A stretch of 64,000 nt of DNA, taken from Caenimonas sedimenti (GTDB lineage: Bacteria > Pseudomonadota > Gammaproteobacteria > Burkholderiales > Burkholderiaceae_C). Shown one piece after another: positions 34,101-42,327 of the stretch (within the stretch, counting starts at the first letter, position 1; every line of letters starts with the position of its first letter). The position numbers and the translations under genes are program-made. The stretch spans positions 248,001 to 312,000 of the forward strand of contig NZ_VOBQ01000008.1 of assembly GCF_007833165.1 (NCBI RefSeq), read 5' to 3'. The notes beneath the pieces were generated by a model. It did no database searches and had not been told where the DNA came from. It was given only the letters and a program-made list of their open reading frames with translations.

Positions 34101-35183
34101 TCAGGCGCCAGGCACGTTGGCGGGAGCCGCGATACCCAGAACGCTGAGATAAATCCAACCGATCGCCGCGCCGAGGACGATCAGCATCACGTTGTTGACA
34201 TAGCGTCCGAACACGACCTTGATGAAGGCTTGCGTGCGCTCAACCATCTGTTCGGCGATCGTCTTGTAGGCCAGCTTCGCGTCCCGCGAGAGGCCATACA
34301 CACTGAAGATCCAGTGGTACCGCGCCTGGATGATTGACAGCAGCGTCAAGGCCTCGGAAGGCGTCTTCCCGTGCTTGAGCGCCACTGTCACGCGGTTGCA
34401 CTGGAATCGCATGTACCTCGAACCGCCGGAGGAGATATTCTTGATGGCGTCCGCGAAGGGGATGCCAGCTCCGATGTAGCCCGAAAGCGCCACGAGCAGC
34501 GACGCACCTTGAATCGATGCGATGAGCGTGAAAGGAAATACTCTGCGGTCGCAGAACTCTCTGCGGTCGCCGATCCAATTTGGGGTCGCCCATGCGAGCG
34601 CAGCCGCAATGCCCGCAACGAAGGCAGCTGTGGCGAACGCAATAAGCCCGATGTTGTCCGCGACCGTCCCCAACATCTGTGCATGGCTTGGCCAGTTCAC
34701 CCGCGGTCGGCTCGCCTCGAATTTAGGCAGAACTTTGACCGAGAAGTAGATGAGAAGGACGATCAGCGCGGAGAGGTAGAGCAGGGGTTTGGACAGCTCC
34801 GCCATCACCACCTTCAGCAGCTTCCCGTTGCTTTCCACGAAGCCCGCGGCGTTCCGAAATCCTTCGGCGAGCTGGCCACTGCTCTCCCCGGCCTGCACCA
34901 AGAGCGCCTCGGAGGGCGGAACAAGACCTTCCAGCTCCGTGCCGAAGGTGCGGTAGTCGGGCGCGCCTGGGCGCGGACCTCCACCCAGGCGCCGAAGGAG
35001 TTCCGCGATTACTGGCGTAAGCACATGCTTGGTCTTGCGATGCTCCACCACGATCCGCTTCAACACTTCGACCTGCGGCAGCCCATCGTCTGCTGACTTC
35101 GCCATGGCCTTGTAGAAGTCGACACGGTCATCGCCTCCAATGGAAAGCCGTTCGAGAAGGGTCAGAGATCCAGCCTGTGCCAT
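34101..35183 (-). CDS. pilR: Type IV pilus inner-membrane platform protein PilR (GspF family)
   Basis: 360 residues from the ATG at 35183 (MAQAGSLTLLERLSIGGDDR), 7 bp after the pilQ stop. GspF-type features: a cytoplasmic helical domain (FYKAMAKSADDGLPQVEVL, LLVQAGESSGQLAEGF), then transmembrane helices (PLLYLSALIVLLIYFSV, LIAFATAAFVAGIAAALAW) and a repeated cytoplasmic domain, with a last helix VMLIVLGAAIGWIYLSV. It anchors the assembly ATPase PilQ in the inner membrane. Confidence 0.9.
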   Translation of the reverse strand: MAQAGSLTLLERLSIGGDDRVDFYKAMAKSADDGLPQVEVLKRIVVEHRKTKHVLTPVIAELLRRLGGGPRPGAPDYRTFGTELEGLVPPSEALLVQAGESSGQLAEGFRNAAGFVESNGKLLKVVMAELSKPLLYLSALIVLLIYFSVKVLPKFEASRPRVNWPSHAQMLGTVADNIGLIAFATAAFVAGIAAALAWATPNWIGDRREFCDRRVFPFTLIASIQGASLLVALSGYIGAGIPFADAIKNISSGGSRYMRFQCNRVTVALKHGKTPSEALTLLSIIQARYHWIFSVYGLSRDAKLAYKTIAEQMVERTQAFIKVVFGRYVNNVMLIVLGAAIGWIYLSVLGIAAPANVPGA

Positions 35184-35190
35184 GTTTCCC

Positions 35191-36981
35191 TCAGTTGGAC
35201 CGGCCCATGCGGAACGGGCGCTGCTCACTGGCGGCCGCAGGCGACGACGCCTGGACGCGCGGGATTGCCAGTTCGGTTACCTGTTCCTCGACGTCACGCG
35301 GGTCGTGAATTCCGTTGCGAATCTTGGAAATGGCATGGCAGATGGCCGTCGGGCCAAGGCCGTCGATCGACAATTCCTGGTCCTGGAACCAGTGCGCAAG
35401 CGCGGCGAGTCGGTTGCCAGCTCGCAGATACCCCAGGAAATCCTCATCAGGCACGAGCACTTCGGCGCAGATGCTGCGGCCCTTGGTGCCCGTCCCTCGA
35501 CAGTGCGCGCAACCGGCTGGGTTGCGATAGCGCACGTTGTGGTGTGGCTCGCTGATGCGATGCACTCGCTCAATGAGGTCCTCGTCATCGATGTAGCCGT
35601 TGGCAACCGCCTCGTCCCAAGGGAGCGCGCAATCGCACAGGTTAGGCACCAGGCGCTGGAAGATCACAACGCTGATGAACCCTTCCATGTACAGCACGTC
35701 CTCTGGCACGCCGAGCTGGCGCAACCGCTCAAAGACCGCGGTGGCCTTGAAAACATGCAATGTCGTGAACAGCTTGCGGCCGGCGATCACCAGGTTCTTG
35801 ACCGAAGCGGCCTCTTCGTGGTCGCGAATTTCTCCAACCATTACGACGTCGGGGTCCTGCCGGAGGGTGCCCTTGATGAACGCGTTGTAGATGCTGCCGT
35901 CGCCCTTCTTCGCGATCCCGTCGCGGTCATCGGCCACGGGCATCTGGCAAGCGCCAGGGATGAGGTACTCCACCGGCTTTTCGATGGTGATGGTCTTGAT
36001 GTTGCCGCGCCGCTCCCGAGTGCGACTCAGCATGGCTTGCATCGACGTGGACTTTCCGCTGTTGGTCGGACCCACCAGCAGCACAAGGCCCTGAGCGCCG
36101 ATCAGGCCGCGCTCGATGGCCCGGTATTGCCCCGGGGTGTACCCGACGTCCTTGAGCGGCACCTCGGCGGCTTCCATGGTCAGGAGTCGCATGACCGCGT
36201 GAAAATTGCCCTGAGGATGAATCGGGCCCGACGAAAACCGGATCTGCACGGACTTCATCTGACCTTGGACCTCCAATTTCCAGTCAATGGAGGTGTCCAG
36301 GACTGTTTCGTGGGTCCATGAAACGCCTTTGCTGCCGGAGTCAGCGTGGTTGTTGTAGAGCACGCTGCATAGGTTGTGGGCAGCGTTCTGCGAAATCTGC
36401 GGTTGATCGATCAGTTTCCCGGCGATGCGAAACTTCACCTCTGCATATTCCGAGCGGGCCTCGATGTGCACATCGCTCGTGCGCAACTCCAGCGCCCTGC
36501 GGATCAGGTCCTTCGCGTCAACTTCGACCTCGGTGTCGGGACCGGCGGTGGCCCGTGAGTCCTTCACGTGTCGCTCGACAACCGCCTCCAGTAGCTGTTT
36601 GGAGATTCGCTTGACGTTTACTGCCCGATTGGAGGCCTTCAAGCGTTTCATCGTCTCGAACATGGCCGGGCGCGAATAGGCGGCTGGCGTCACGAGAAGG
36701 AACGCAACCTCGCTGGTCTGGATGATCGCCAGCTTCGACTGCCACATGGAATCCAATCCCATCTCGGCCATGGTCACGAACTTGCCGGACGGGAGGTCAC
36801 GCATGTCGATGATTTCCTCATCCACCGTGCCCGTAACCGTGTCGGCGAACTCGCCGTGCAGGCCGCCCCCTTCGATCCGCAGTGCCGGAGCGGGGGCGAG
36901 CCGGGCAGTCTTCGCGCGCACACGGTCCACCTCGCTTTCTGTCGGCCTGCGGCGGCTGGTGAAGAAGCCAGAGAAGTCCAT
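35191..36981 (-). CDS. pilQ: Type IV pilus assembly ATPase PilQ (PilB/GspE family)
   Basis: 596 residues. The N2 domain has RTSDVHIEARSEYAEVKFRIAG. Walker A is VGPTNSGKSTS (about 304), Walker B is DVVMVGEIRDHEEA, the His box is TTLHVFKATAVFE and a tetracysteine zinc motif follows (NLCDCALPW ... GCAHCRGTG), as in assembly ATPases. The Asp-box position reads TIEKPVEYL, with Lys instead of the usual Asp, which is unusual. It powers pilus extension. The gene is followed by pilR. Confidence 0.9.
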   Translation of the reverse strand: MDFSGFFTSRRRPTESEVDRVRAKTARLAPAPALRIEGGGLHGEFADTVTGTVDEEIIDMRDLPSGKFVTMAEMGLDSMWQSKLAIIQTSEVAFLLVTPAAYSRPAMFETMKRLKASNRAVNVKRISKQLLEAVVERHVKDSRATAGPDTEVEVDAKDLIRRALELRTSDVHIEARSEYAEVKFRIAGKLIDQPQISQNAAHNLCSVLYNNHADSGSKGVSWTHETVLDTSIDWKLEVQGQMKSVQIRFSSGPIHPQGNFHAVMRLLTMEAAEVPLKDVGYTPGQYRAIERGLIGAQGLVLLVGPTNSGKSTSMQAMLSRTRERRGNIKTITIEKPVEYLIPGACQMPVADDRDGIAKKGDGSIYNAFIKGTLRQDPDVVMVGEIRDHEEAASVKNLVIAGRKLFTTLHVFKATAVFERLRQLGVPEDVLYMEGFISVVIFQRLVPNLCDCALPWDEAVANGYIDDEDLIERVHRISEPHHNVRYRNPAGCAHCRGTGTKGRSICAEVLVPDEDFLGYLRAGNRLAALAHWFQDQELSIDGLGPTAICHAISKIRNGIHDPRDVEEQVTELAIPRVQASSPAAASEQRPFRMGRSN

Positions 36982-36992
36982 GTCGATCTCCT

Positions 36993-38303
36993 TTACTGAG
37001 CCGCGGGCACGACATATGTGCCCTCAAGAACTACGGTGACGTGTTTGCCAAGACCAACGAATTTGGCCGTCGACAACTTCACAGGAAAGCCGGACAGCGT
37101 CCGAACCAGGTCTCCGGCCTGCACCAATGCGAACGGTCCGGAGACCTGTACTTTCACCGCGCCTTTGAATCCAACAGTGATTGGGGCAAGGCCAAGATCA
37201 GGCGGCGGGCTCTCCACCTGGGCTTGCGCGGCCTCGACGGCCAAGCCCTGAACGGTCGTCAAGCGGTCAAGAATCGCTGCACGGACGTGTGCCGCGCTTG
37301 CCCACGCAATGGCTGGCGTCCGCTCTGGCGCAATCGATAGAGCCGTGCGAGTCGTGACGTCTTTGCCCGGATCCGTTCCGTCGGCGCCGAGCTCCGCCTT
37401 GTCCGCAATGAGGGCGAACCTGCCGGACCCCGCCCAGGCCGTCGTGCATTGCGTGAGGTCGCAATCAATCCCGCCCGGCACATAGCCGCCCTTGGAGATG
37501 GGAGTCTGCGTGCGAACCGCGTTCCACGACTCCCAGGCTGCTGCAGGCTGTCCGTGCACAAAGTCGCCGGCGACTTCGGCCTTCTTGGCTGCGACGCGTT
37601 TGGCGAACTCATCACGCAGGCGGCGGCGTTCAGCTTCGAGCTGTTCGGCGGTCATGCGCTTCTGAGCGGAGAGCTTGGCGTCCATTGCCGCCGCCTTCCT
37701 TGCCGTGTCGTACTTCTGGAATTCCTTCCAGCCGAACCAGCCGATCGCAGGAACACATAGCGCCATGACGACCATCGCTGCGACGCGTGGGTCCATTCCT
37801 GGCGTACGCAGCAGCATCGATTCGACGTGCGACTTCTTTAGACCCTTGGACTTGAGCGATTCGTCGACCTTCTCGAGGAGCTCGGCGACCGAGCCGCGAC
37901 TACCCGGGACATCACCGTACGGCTGCAAGCTGTTGAACATGCTGAACGCCTCGGCAAATGCCGTCTTGGCGTCCTCCGCACTCAGCACCTGGTCTCCATA
38001 GCCAGGAACCGGGTGTCCGTCCTGCAGCACGCAGATCCATACGCGACCGTCCGGCAGGTTGTGCTGGATCAGGGCGTCCGGTGTGACCAAGCCCACGAGC
38101 GTCGCGCCGGCGTGGACTCTCTGCCGGCCTCCACCCGCCTCCCAGCCCAGCCAGGTCTCGCCGGTGTCCTCTCTGGTGAGGACCACCGCACGGGCTTTCG
38201 ACTTGCTGATCTCCTTGAGTTGGTCGCGAATGCCAACCTTGGACTCCGTGTAGACCCATTCGAGTCCCACTGCAAGCTTGTAGTGACCGATTTCTGCTTG
38301 CAT
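36993..38303 (-). CDS. pilO: PilO-like pilus assembly protein
   Basis: 436 residues, close to PilO of R64 thin pili. An N-terminal cytoplasmic domain (YKLAVGLEWVYTESKVGIRD, WICVLQDGHPVPGYGDQVLS) precedes one transmembrane helix (VAAMVVMALCVPAIGWFGW, about residue 175) and a coiled coil (KRMTAEQLEAERRRLRDEF), then a periplasmic domain. It probably links the cytoplasmic ATPase to the secretin through the inner membrane. The order N-P-O here differs from the N-O-P order of R64. Confidence 0.78.
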   Translation of the reverse strand: MQAEIGHYKLAVGLEWVYTESKVGIRDQLKEISKSKARAVVLTREDTGETWLGWEAGGGRQRVHAGATLVGLVTPDALIQHNLPDGRVWICVLQDGHPVPGYGDQVLSAEDAKTAFAEAFSMFNSLQPYGDVPGSRGSVAELLEKVDESLKSKGLKKSHVESMLLRTPGMDPRVAAMVVMALCVPAIGWFGWKEFQKYDTARKAAAMDAKLSAQKRMTAEQLEAERRRLRDEFAKRVAAKKAEVAGDFVHGQPAAAWESWNAVRTQTPISKGGYVPGGIDCDLTQCTTAWAGSGRFALIADKAELGADGTDPGKDVTTRTALSIAPERTPAIAWASAAHVRAAILDRLTTVQGLAVEAAQAQVESPPPDLGLAPITVGFKGAVKVQVSGPFALVQAGDLVRTLSGFPVKLSTAKFVGLGKHVTVVLEGTYVVPAAQ

Positions 38304-38306
38304 GGC

Positions 38307-38945
38307 CTATCGCGCGGCGGGTGCGGCAGCTGCTTGGCCGGCGGTAATAGGCGCCCCCGCCACAGGCGCAAGGCCAGGTGGGGTGCTGGCCGGGGCGGGC
38401 GCCGGCGTTGCGGCCGGGGTGCTCTGCCCTGGCGCGCGCGGCGCGGGCAACACCGAAGGCGGCGCGGGCAACAACTCGGGAGGAAGCACCCCACCGCCAC
38501 CGGGAGCCCCGGGCGGCAGTCCTGGCATCCCGGGGCCCGCCGGCCCGGTGGTCGCGGCGCCGGCCATGAATTCGAGGGGCACCGTCCGCGCGCGCTTGCC
38601 TTCTCCGACCTTCACGGCGACGGCCCGGGGTGTGATGGATGCAACGACGAGACCTGGGCGGACAGTGTCACCCTCAGAATAGTTGCCCACGACGCCGCTC
38701 GGTTGCATGAGGCGCGCCGTGAATCTGCCTTCGATGCCCATGATGGAAACGACGGAGGGCATTGCGGCGGCACCAGAGCCCGCCACCGCGCGCAAGGCAT
38801 CGTTCAGTTCCTTTTCCTTGCGCAGCAGATCGATCTGCGCATCCATTTCCGCGCGCCGGTCGTCATAGCCCTTCTGGGCGAGAACGGGTGCCCCGAGGAA
38901 GAGCGAAAGTGCGACGGTGGAGAGGCGGAAGGACCACTTAGACAT
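38307..38945 (-). CDS. pilP: PilP-like pilus assembly protein
   Basis: 212 residues from the ATG at 38945, overlapping the end of pilN. A signal peptide (MSKWSFRLSTVALSLFLGAPVLA) and a short coiled coil precede a PilP-like beta domain (MPSVVSIMGIEGRFTARLMQ, RPGLVVASITPRAVAVKV). The last about 70 residues are a Pro/Gly/Ala tail, longer than usual. PilP proteins sit in the periplasm and connect the inner-membrane complex to the secretin. Confidence 0.8.
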   Translation of the reverse strand: MSKWSFRLSTVALSLFLGAPVLAQKGYDDRRAEMDAQIDLLRKEKELNDALRAVAGSGAAAMPSVVSIMGIEGRFTARLMQPSGVVGNYSEGDTVRPGLVVASITPRAVAVKVGEGKRARTVPLEFMAGAATTGPAGPGMPGLPPGAPGGGGVLPPELLPAPPSVLPAPRAPGQSTPAATPAPAPASTPPGLAPVAGAPITAGQAAAAPAAR

Positions 38946-40557
38946 TTCGGTGGCCCCCCGCAACTTGCATCACGATGACGAGCATCTCGCGGTTGATCCG
39001 AGCTGTCCCGGACGCGCCACCGAGCGACAGCGCGCGGTCGGTTGTGTCCCGCGACTGGTCGAATCCGAACAACACGATGCTCTCGCCGTCACGCAAGAAG
39101 GCCTGCTGCTGCAGCGACTGCGAACTGATCTGCGGAGTCTGGATGATGTTGGCGCCGCTGCCGACCTGGTTCAGCGCCGTGAGCGCCGAGATCTGCAACT
39201 GGTACTGCAGCAGGATGCGGTTGTCGCCCAGAATGGTCGGGATGAAGTTGCCCGTGAAGCCGACAACCCGTGTACCAGGCGTCATCGTCGTCGTGGTGCC
39301 GACATTCGCGGTCACGGTCGTGGCCTGCTGCGCGAGGTAGCTCACTTCATTGGCCACCTGGATGGGCGAGGGCTGCCCGTTGATCGCGAGGACCTGGCCT
39401 TGCGTCTGGAGCGAAACATTGCCGAACTGGCTCAGCGCCTGGACAAGCAGCTCGCTCCCGCTGAAGCGGCTCGTGCCGTTTTGGGAGATCGTGAGTTGGC
39501 CAGGGATCAACCCGGCAGGCTGGATGGGCGCCGCTCCCACCACGGCCATGCCCAACCCGCCCATCTTGCGGTACAGCAGGTCCATGCTGAACCCGGCTGA
39601 TGCGTCTTGCGACATCGTGAGGTTGTAGATCTTCACGTCCACCATCACGTTGCGGGCAAAGCGCGCATTGACGGAGGTAACGTAAGCCTCGACGCGTTGG
39701 ATCGCATGCGGGCGGGCCGTGACCGTGATGAGGCCCAGTTCGGGATTCGCGGCGGCGCGGCCCGCGCTTCCGCTCGCCGTCGTAGTTGACTGGCCTGCTC
39801 CGCCCGTCCGATTCCCGCTCTGCTGATTCGTTTGCGAGCTGCTCTCGTTCAGGATGCTCTGGATCCCGTTCATCACCGAGGTCCAGGGATCGATCGTCAG
39901 GTTCTGGGTCACTGCGACCTGCCCTGCCCCGCTCGAGCCGCCACCGCCGCCGCCGCCGGTGTTTCCGCCGACGCCGCTTAGCGAGATCGACGCGTCGACC
40001 TTCTTGTTGCCCGGCGGCAGGTAGAGCGACAACGTCTTGGTTTCGAACCGGAAGACCTCGACGGTCTTGGTCGCGTGGTTGTAGCGCCAACTCGCATTGG
40101 CGCGGGCGGCGAGATCGTCCAGCAGTGACCGCAGCGTGCCGTTGAACTCCATCGAGACCTTGCCGCTGATCTGGCCTTGCCCGGACGAGGAGGCGCCCTG
40201 CTGCGGCCCCTCATTCACTTGTTCGACGCCGCGGATGGAGACCCCGGCAACCGTGGCGATCGCATCCAAGGCTTCAGGCAGCGATTGGGCGCCCTGCGTG
40301 GTAAAGGTCACCTGTTTCGCAAAGATTTCGGGCAGCGAGCCTTGGGCGCGCAGAACGATTTCTTCGCCGGCAAGCCGGGGCCGCGCAGTTTGGCTGACCG
40401 AAGCCTTGGTGGCCGACGCCACTGCCTGGTCGCGCAGTGACTCCGCCTTCTGTTGCGCCTGCTCGATGCGCTTGGGCGCCTCCACCATGGTGGTGCAGCC
40501 GCCGAGCGCCATCGCCGCGGCCAAGGCCGCTGCGGTAATCCGATGAAATTTAGTCAT
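38938..40557 (-). CDS. pilN: Secretin lipoprotein PilN
   Basis: 539 residues. The N-terminus is a lipoprotein signal ending LGGC (Cys at about 21). Following domains: STN-like (SLPEALDAIATVAGVSIRG, TLRSLLDDLAARANASW), an N-type domain with a Gly-rich insert, and the secretin core (EVSYLAQQATTVTANVGTT, LLQYQLQISALTALNQVGSG, IIQTPQISSQSLQQQAFLRD). It forms the outer-membrane channel of the class IVB pilus and is the family founder in R64. It heads the pilN-P-O-Q-R-S block. Confidence 0.92.
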   Translation of the reverse strand: MTKFHRITAAALAAAMALGGCTTMVEAPKRIEQAQQKAESLRDQAVASATKASVSQTARPRLAGEEIVLRAQGSLPEIFAKQVTFTTQGAQSLPEALDAIATVAGVSIRGVEQVNEGPQQGASSSGQGQISGKVSMEFNGTLRSLLDDLAARANASWRYNHATKTVEVFRFETKTLSLYLPPGNKKVDASISLSGVGGNTGGGGGGGSSGAGQVAVTQNLTIDPWTSVMNGIQSILNESSSQTNQQSGNRTGGAGQSTTTASGSAGRAAANPELGLITVTARPHAIQRVEAYVTSVNARFARNVMVDVKIYNLTMSQDASAGFSMDLLYRKMGGLGMAVVGAAPIQPAGLIPGQLTISQNGTSRFSGSELLVQALSQFGNVSLQTQGQVLAINGQPSPIQVANEVSYLAQQATTVTANVGTTTTMTPGTRVVGFTGNFIPTILGDNRILLQYQLQISALTALNQVGSGANIIQTPQISSQSLQQQAFLRDGESIVLFGFDQSRDTTDRALSLGGASGTARINREMLVIVMQVAGGHRNV

Positions 40558-40969
40558 TGCGCACTTCCGTTGTCACGACTTCCATGACCTTATTTCCGTT
40601 GCTGATCCGCAGCGCGACGGGCTTGCCTTCGTCGCGAAGAATGTCGATGACTTCCGAGATCGCCACGGACGCGTCCGCCGCCTCGAATCTCGCATCGCGT
40701 AGCGTCTTCCAGGAGAGCGTGGGCTGCCACACGAGCATCCAGCCGTCTTTGTCGGCCCAGGCCTTCAACCCCAGATGAATCGGCTGGCCGGTCTTAAGCG
40801 AATAGTCCGGTGCCGGCGCACTCGCGCCCGGCCGCGCCGGCGGCGCGAAAGGGAGCGGCGAGCCATCCTGGTAGGGCTGCGACGTCACAGTGATGCCGCT
40901 CTGAGCTGGCGCGATTGAAGTGGCGAAGGCAGACAACACAGCTATCGCAATCAAGGTTGTGCGTTTCAT
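40550..40969 (-). CDS. TcpQ-domain pilus protein
   Basis: 139 residues from the ATG at 40969; the frame upstream crosses the inserted TnpB element. Signal peptide MKRTTLIAIAVLSAFATSIA, then a C-terminal TcpQ-like domain: HLGLKAWADKDGWMLVWQP, AISEVIDILRDEGKPVAL, GNKVMEVV. The same pattern ends PilL (GWRLVWEGG ... EVVVRQLKGAGYRI ... NNVLQI), so the two are paralogous. TcpQ proteins help the secretin reach the outer membrane. Its stop overlaps the start of pilN. Confidence 0.7.
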   Translation of the reverse strand: MKRTTLIAIAVLSAFATSIAPAQSGITVTSQPYQDGSPLPFAPPARPGASAPAPDYSLKTGQPIHLGLKAWADKDGWMLVWQPTLSWKTLRDARFEAADASVAISEVIDILRDEGKPVALRISNGNKVMEVVTTEVRND

Positions 40970-41086
40970 CAGTCCAAAGCGAGAAACCCTGCCCTCTAGG
41001 GCGGGAAGGGATGGCACGCCGCGCGCAAGCGCAGCCCTGTTCTCACATTCCTTTCGTTGCTGTGCCATCTTAGGTATACTGTCTTT

Positions 41087-42310
41087 ATGTACAGGCTGGC
41101 CACGCCGAGACCGACAACCGCGACGCGCGTGCTGCGCGTGCGCGTGAAGGATCGGCACAAGGTGTGGCTGTCTTCGCTCGCGCGCGAAGTGAACTTGGTC
41201 TGGAACTACTGCAATGACTTGCAGATTCGCGTCTTCGAACGCGAGCGCAAGCTCCTTTCGGGCTTTGACTTTTGGCCTTACCTGAAGGGCAGCACCCGCG
41301 GCGACGCCGCGCTGCTGCTGCCCGTGCAGGCGGTACAGGAGACAGCCGAGCAGTTCGCCAGAAGTCGCAAGCAGCACTCCAAGGTACGGCTGGCCTGGCG
41401 CAAGAGCGGTGGCGCTCGTCGCTCGCTCGGCTGGGTGCCCTTCAAGGTGCGCACGATCCGTCATGCCCACGGTCAGGTGTACTTCGCGGGCCGCTGGCTG
41501 TCCCTGTGGGACAGCTGGGGCCTGGGAGGCCATGAGCTGCGCGCGGGCAACTTCAGCGAGGATGCGCGCGGGCGCTGGTATCTGAACGTCACCGTTACGG
41601 TGGACGTGAGGCGTGGGGCCCCGGAATTGCTTCCACGTTTGCCGGCCCAGGCCGATGCCATTGGCATCGACCTGGGCCTGAAGGAGTTGGCCACCTGCAG
41701 CGACGGCACGACGGTTGCCGCACAGCGCTTCTATCGCAACATCGAACCCGCTCTGGCCTCCGCCCAGCGTTCGGGTAAGAAGCAACGCGTGAAAGCGCTT
41801 CACGCCAAGATTGGGAATCGCAGGAAGGACTTTCTGCACAAGCTGACCACGACGATGGCGCGCAGCCATCACGTGGTGTGCGTGGGTGATGTGAATGCGA
41901 AGGCTTTGGCCCGCGGCCGGCACGCCAAGAGCGTGCTGGATGCGGGCTGGAGCACGATGAGAACCATGCTTCGGTACAAATGCGCTGACGCAGGCGCATG
42001 GTTCGTTGAGGTGCCCGAAGCGGGCACCAGCAGGATGTGTTGCGCCTGCGGCGCGGCCAGCGGCCCACAAGGCGTCGAGGGCTTGGACGTGAGGCAGTGG
42101 ACTTGCGACGTGTGCCGGGTCGCGCACGACCGCGACGTCAATGCCGCACGGAACATCCTGGCCCGAGGAGTGGCGATCCTCGAGGAGCAGTTTGCCGCCG
42201 CAGGGGAGGCGAGAGCCGTTGAAGCTGCGGTGAATGAGGTGGGCGGTCTGCATGGTCGTTCTGCCGGGGCCGGGCATGGCCCTCCAGTTGTGGGAATCGC
42301 GGCCCTTTAG
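41087..42310 (+). CDS. tnpB: TnpB RNA-guided nuclease-family protein with substituted RuvC-II residue
   Basis: 407 residues from the ATG at 41087 (MYRLATPRPTTATRVLRVRV). RuvC-I is GIDLGLKELATCSDG with the Asp present, and RuvC-III is AHDRDVNAARNIL with Asp present. The RuvC-II segment, usually IEDLNVKGL, reads VGDVNAKALA, so the catalytic Glu is Gly. The zinc finger is RMCCACG ... WTCDVC. A Glu in the preceding VEVPEAGTS could serve as a rearranged catalytic residue, as described for some TnpB groups. The Arg-rich N-terminal bridge helix fits guide RNA binding. It may be an active rearranged nuclease or a nuclease-dead RNA-guided binder. Confidence 0.85.
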   Translation: MYRLATPRPTTATRVLRVRVKDRHKVWLSSLAREVNLVWNYCNDLQIRVFERERKLLSGFDFWPYLKGSTRGDAALLLPVQAVQETAEQFARSRKQHSKVRLAWRKSGGARRSLGWVPFKVRTIRHAHGQVYFAGRWLSLWDSWGLGGHELRAGNFSEDARGRWYLNVTVTVDVRRGAPELLPRLPAQADAIGIDLGLKELATCSDGTTVAAQRFYRNIEPALASAQRSGKKQRVKALHAKIGNRRKDFLHKLTTTMARSHHVVCVGDVNAKALARGRHAKSVLDAGWSTMRTMLRYKCADAGAWFVEVPEAGTSRMCCACGAASGPQGVEGLDVRQWTCDVCRVAHDRDVNAARNILARGVAILEEQFAAAGEARAVEAAVNEVGGLHGRSAGAGHGPPVVGIAAL

Positions 42311-42327
42311 GTCCGAGAGGATGTCAA
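42311..42327 (+). other. TnpB element right end and likely guide RNA 3' border
   Basis: GTCCGAGAGGATGTCAAC closes the element. In TnpB systems the guide of the omega RNA is copied from the bases just outside this border, here TATTCCCCAGTGATCTG, which is the 3' end of pilL. The scaffold would overlap the end of the tnpB gene. Confidence 0.5.

Larger units (their letters stand above)
40981..42327 (+). mobile_element. IS200/IS605-type TnpB-only element
   Basis: The left end carries the hairpin CCTGCCCT-CT-AGGGCGGG (40988-41005) followed by GAAGGGATGGCA. The right end has an imperfect hairpin around 42300-42315 followed by GAGAGGATGTCAAC, the usual 3' end of TnpB elements and of their guide RNA. 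No tnpA is present, so movement would need a transposase in trans. It is inserted in the gap between two TcpQ-domain genes of the pilus operon, opposite in orientation. The outer borders are approximate. Confidence 0.75.

Noticed and set aside
33430..34158. 242-codon minus frame overlapping pilS
   Set aside because: Out-of-frame shadow of the pilin gene; Arg/Gln-rich without features.
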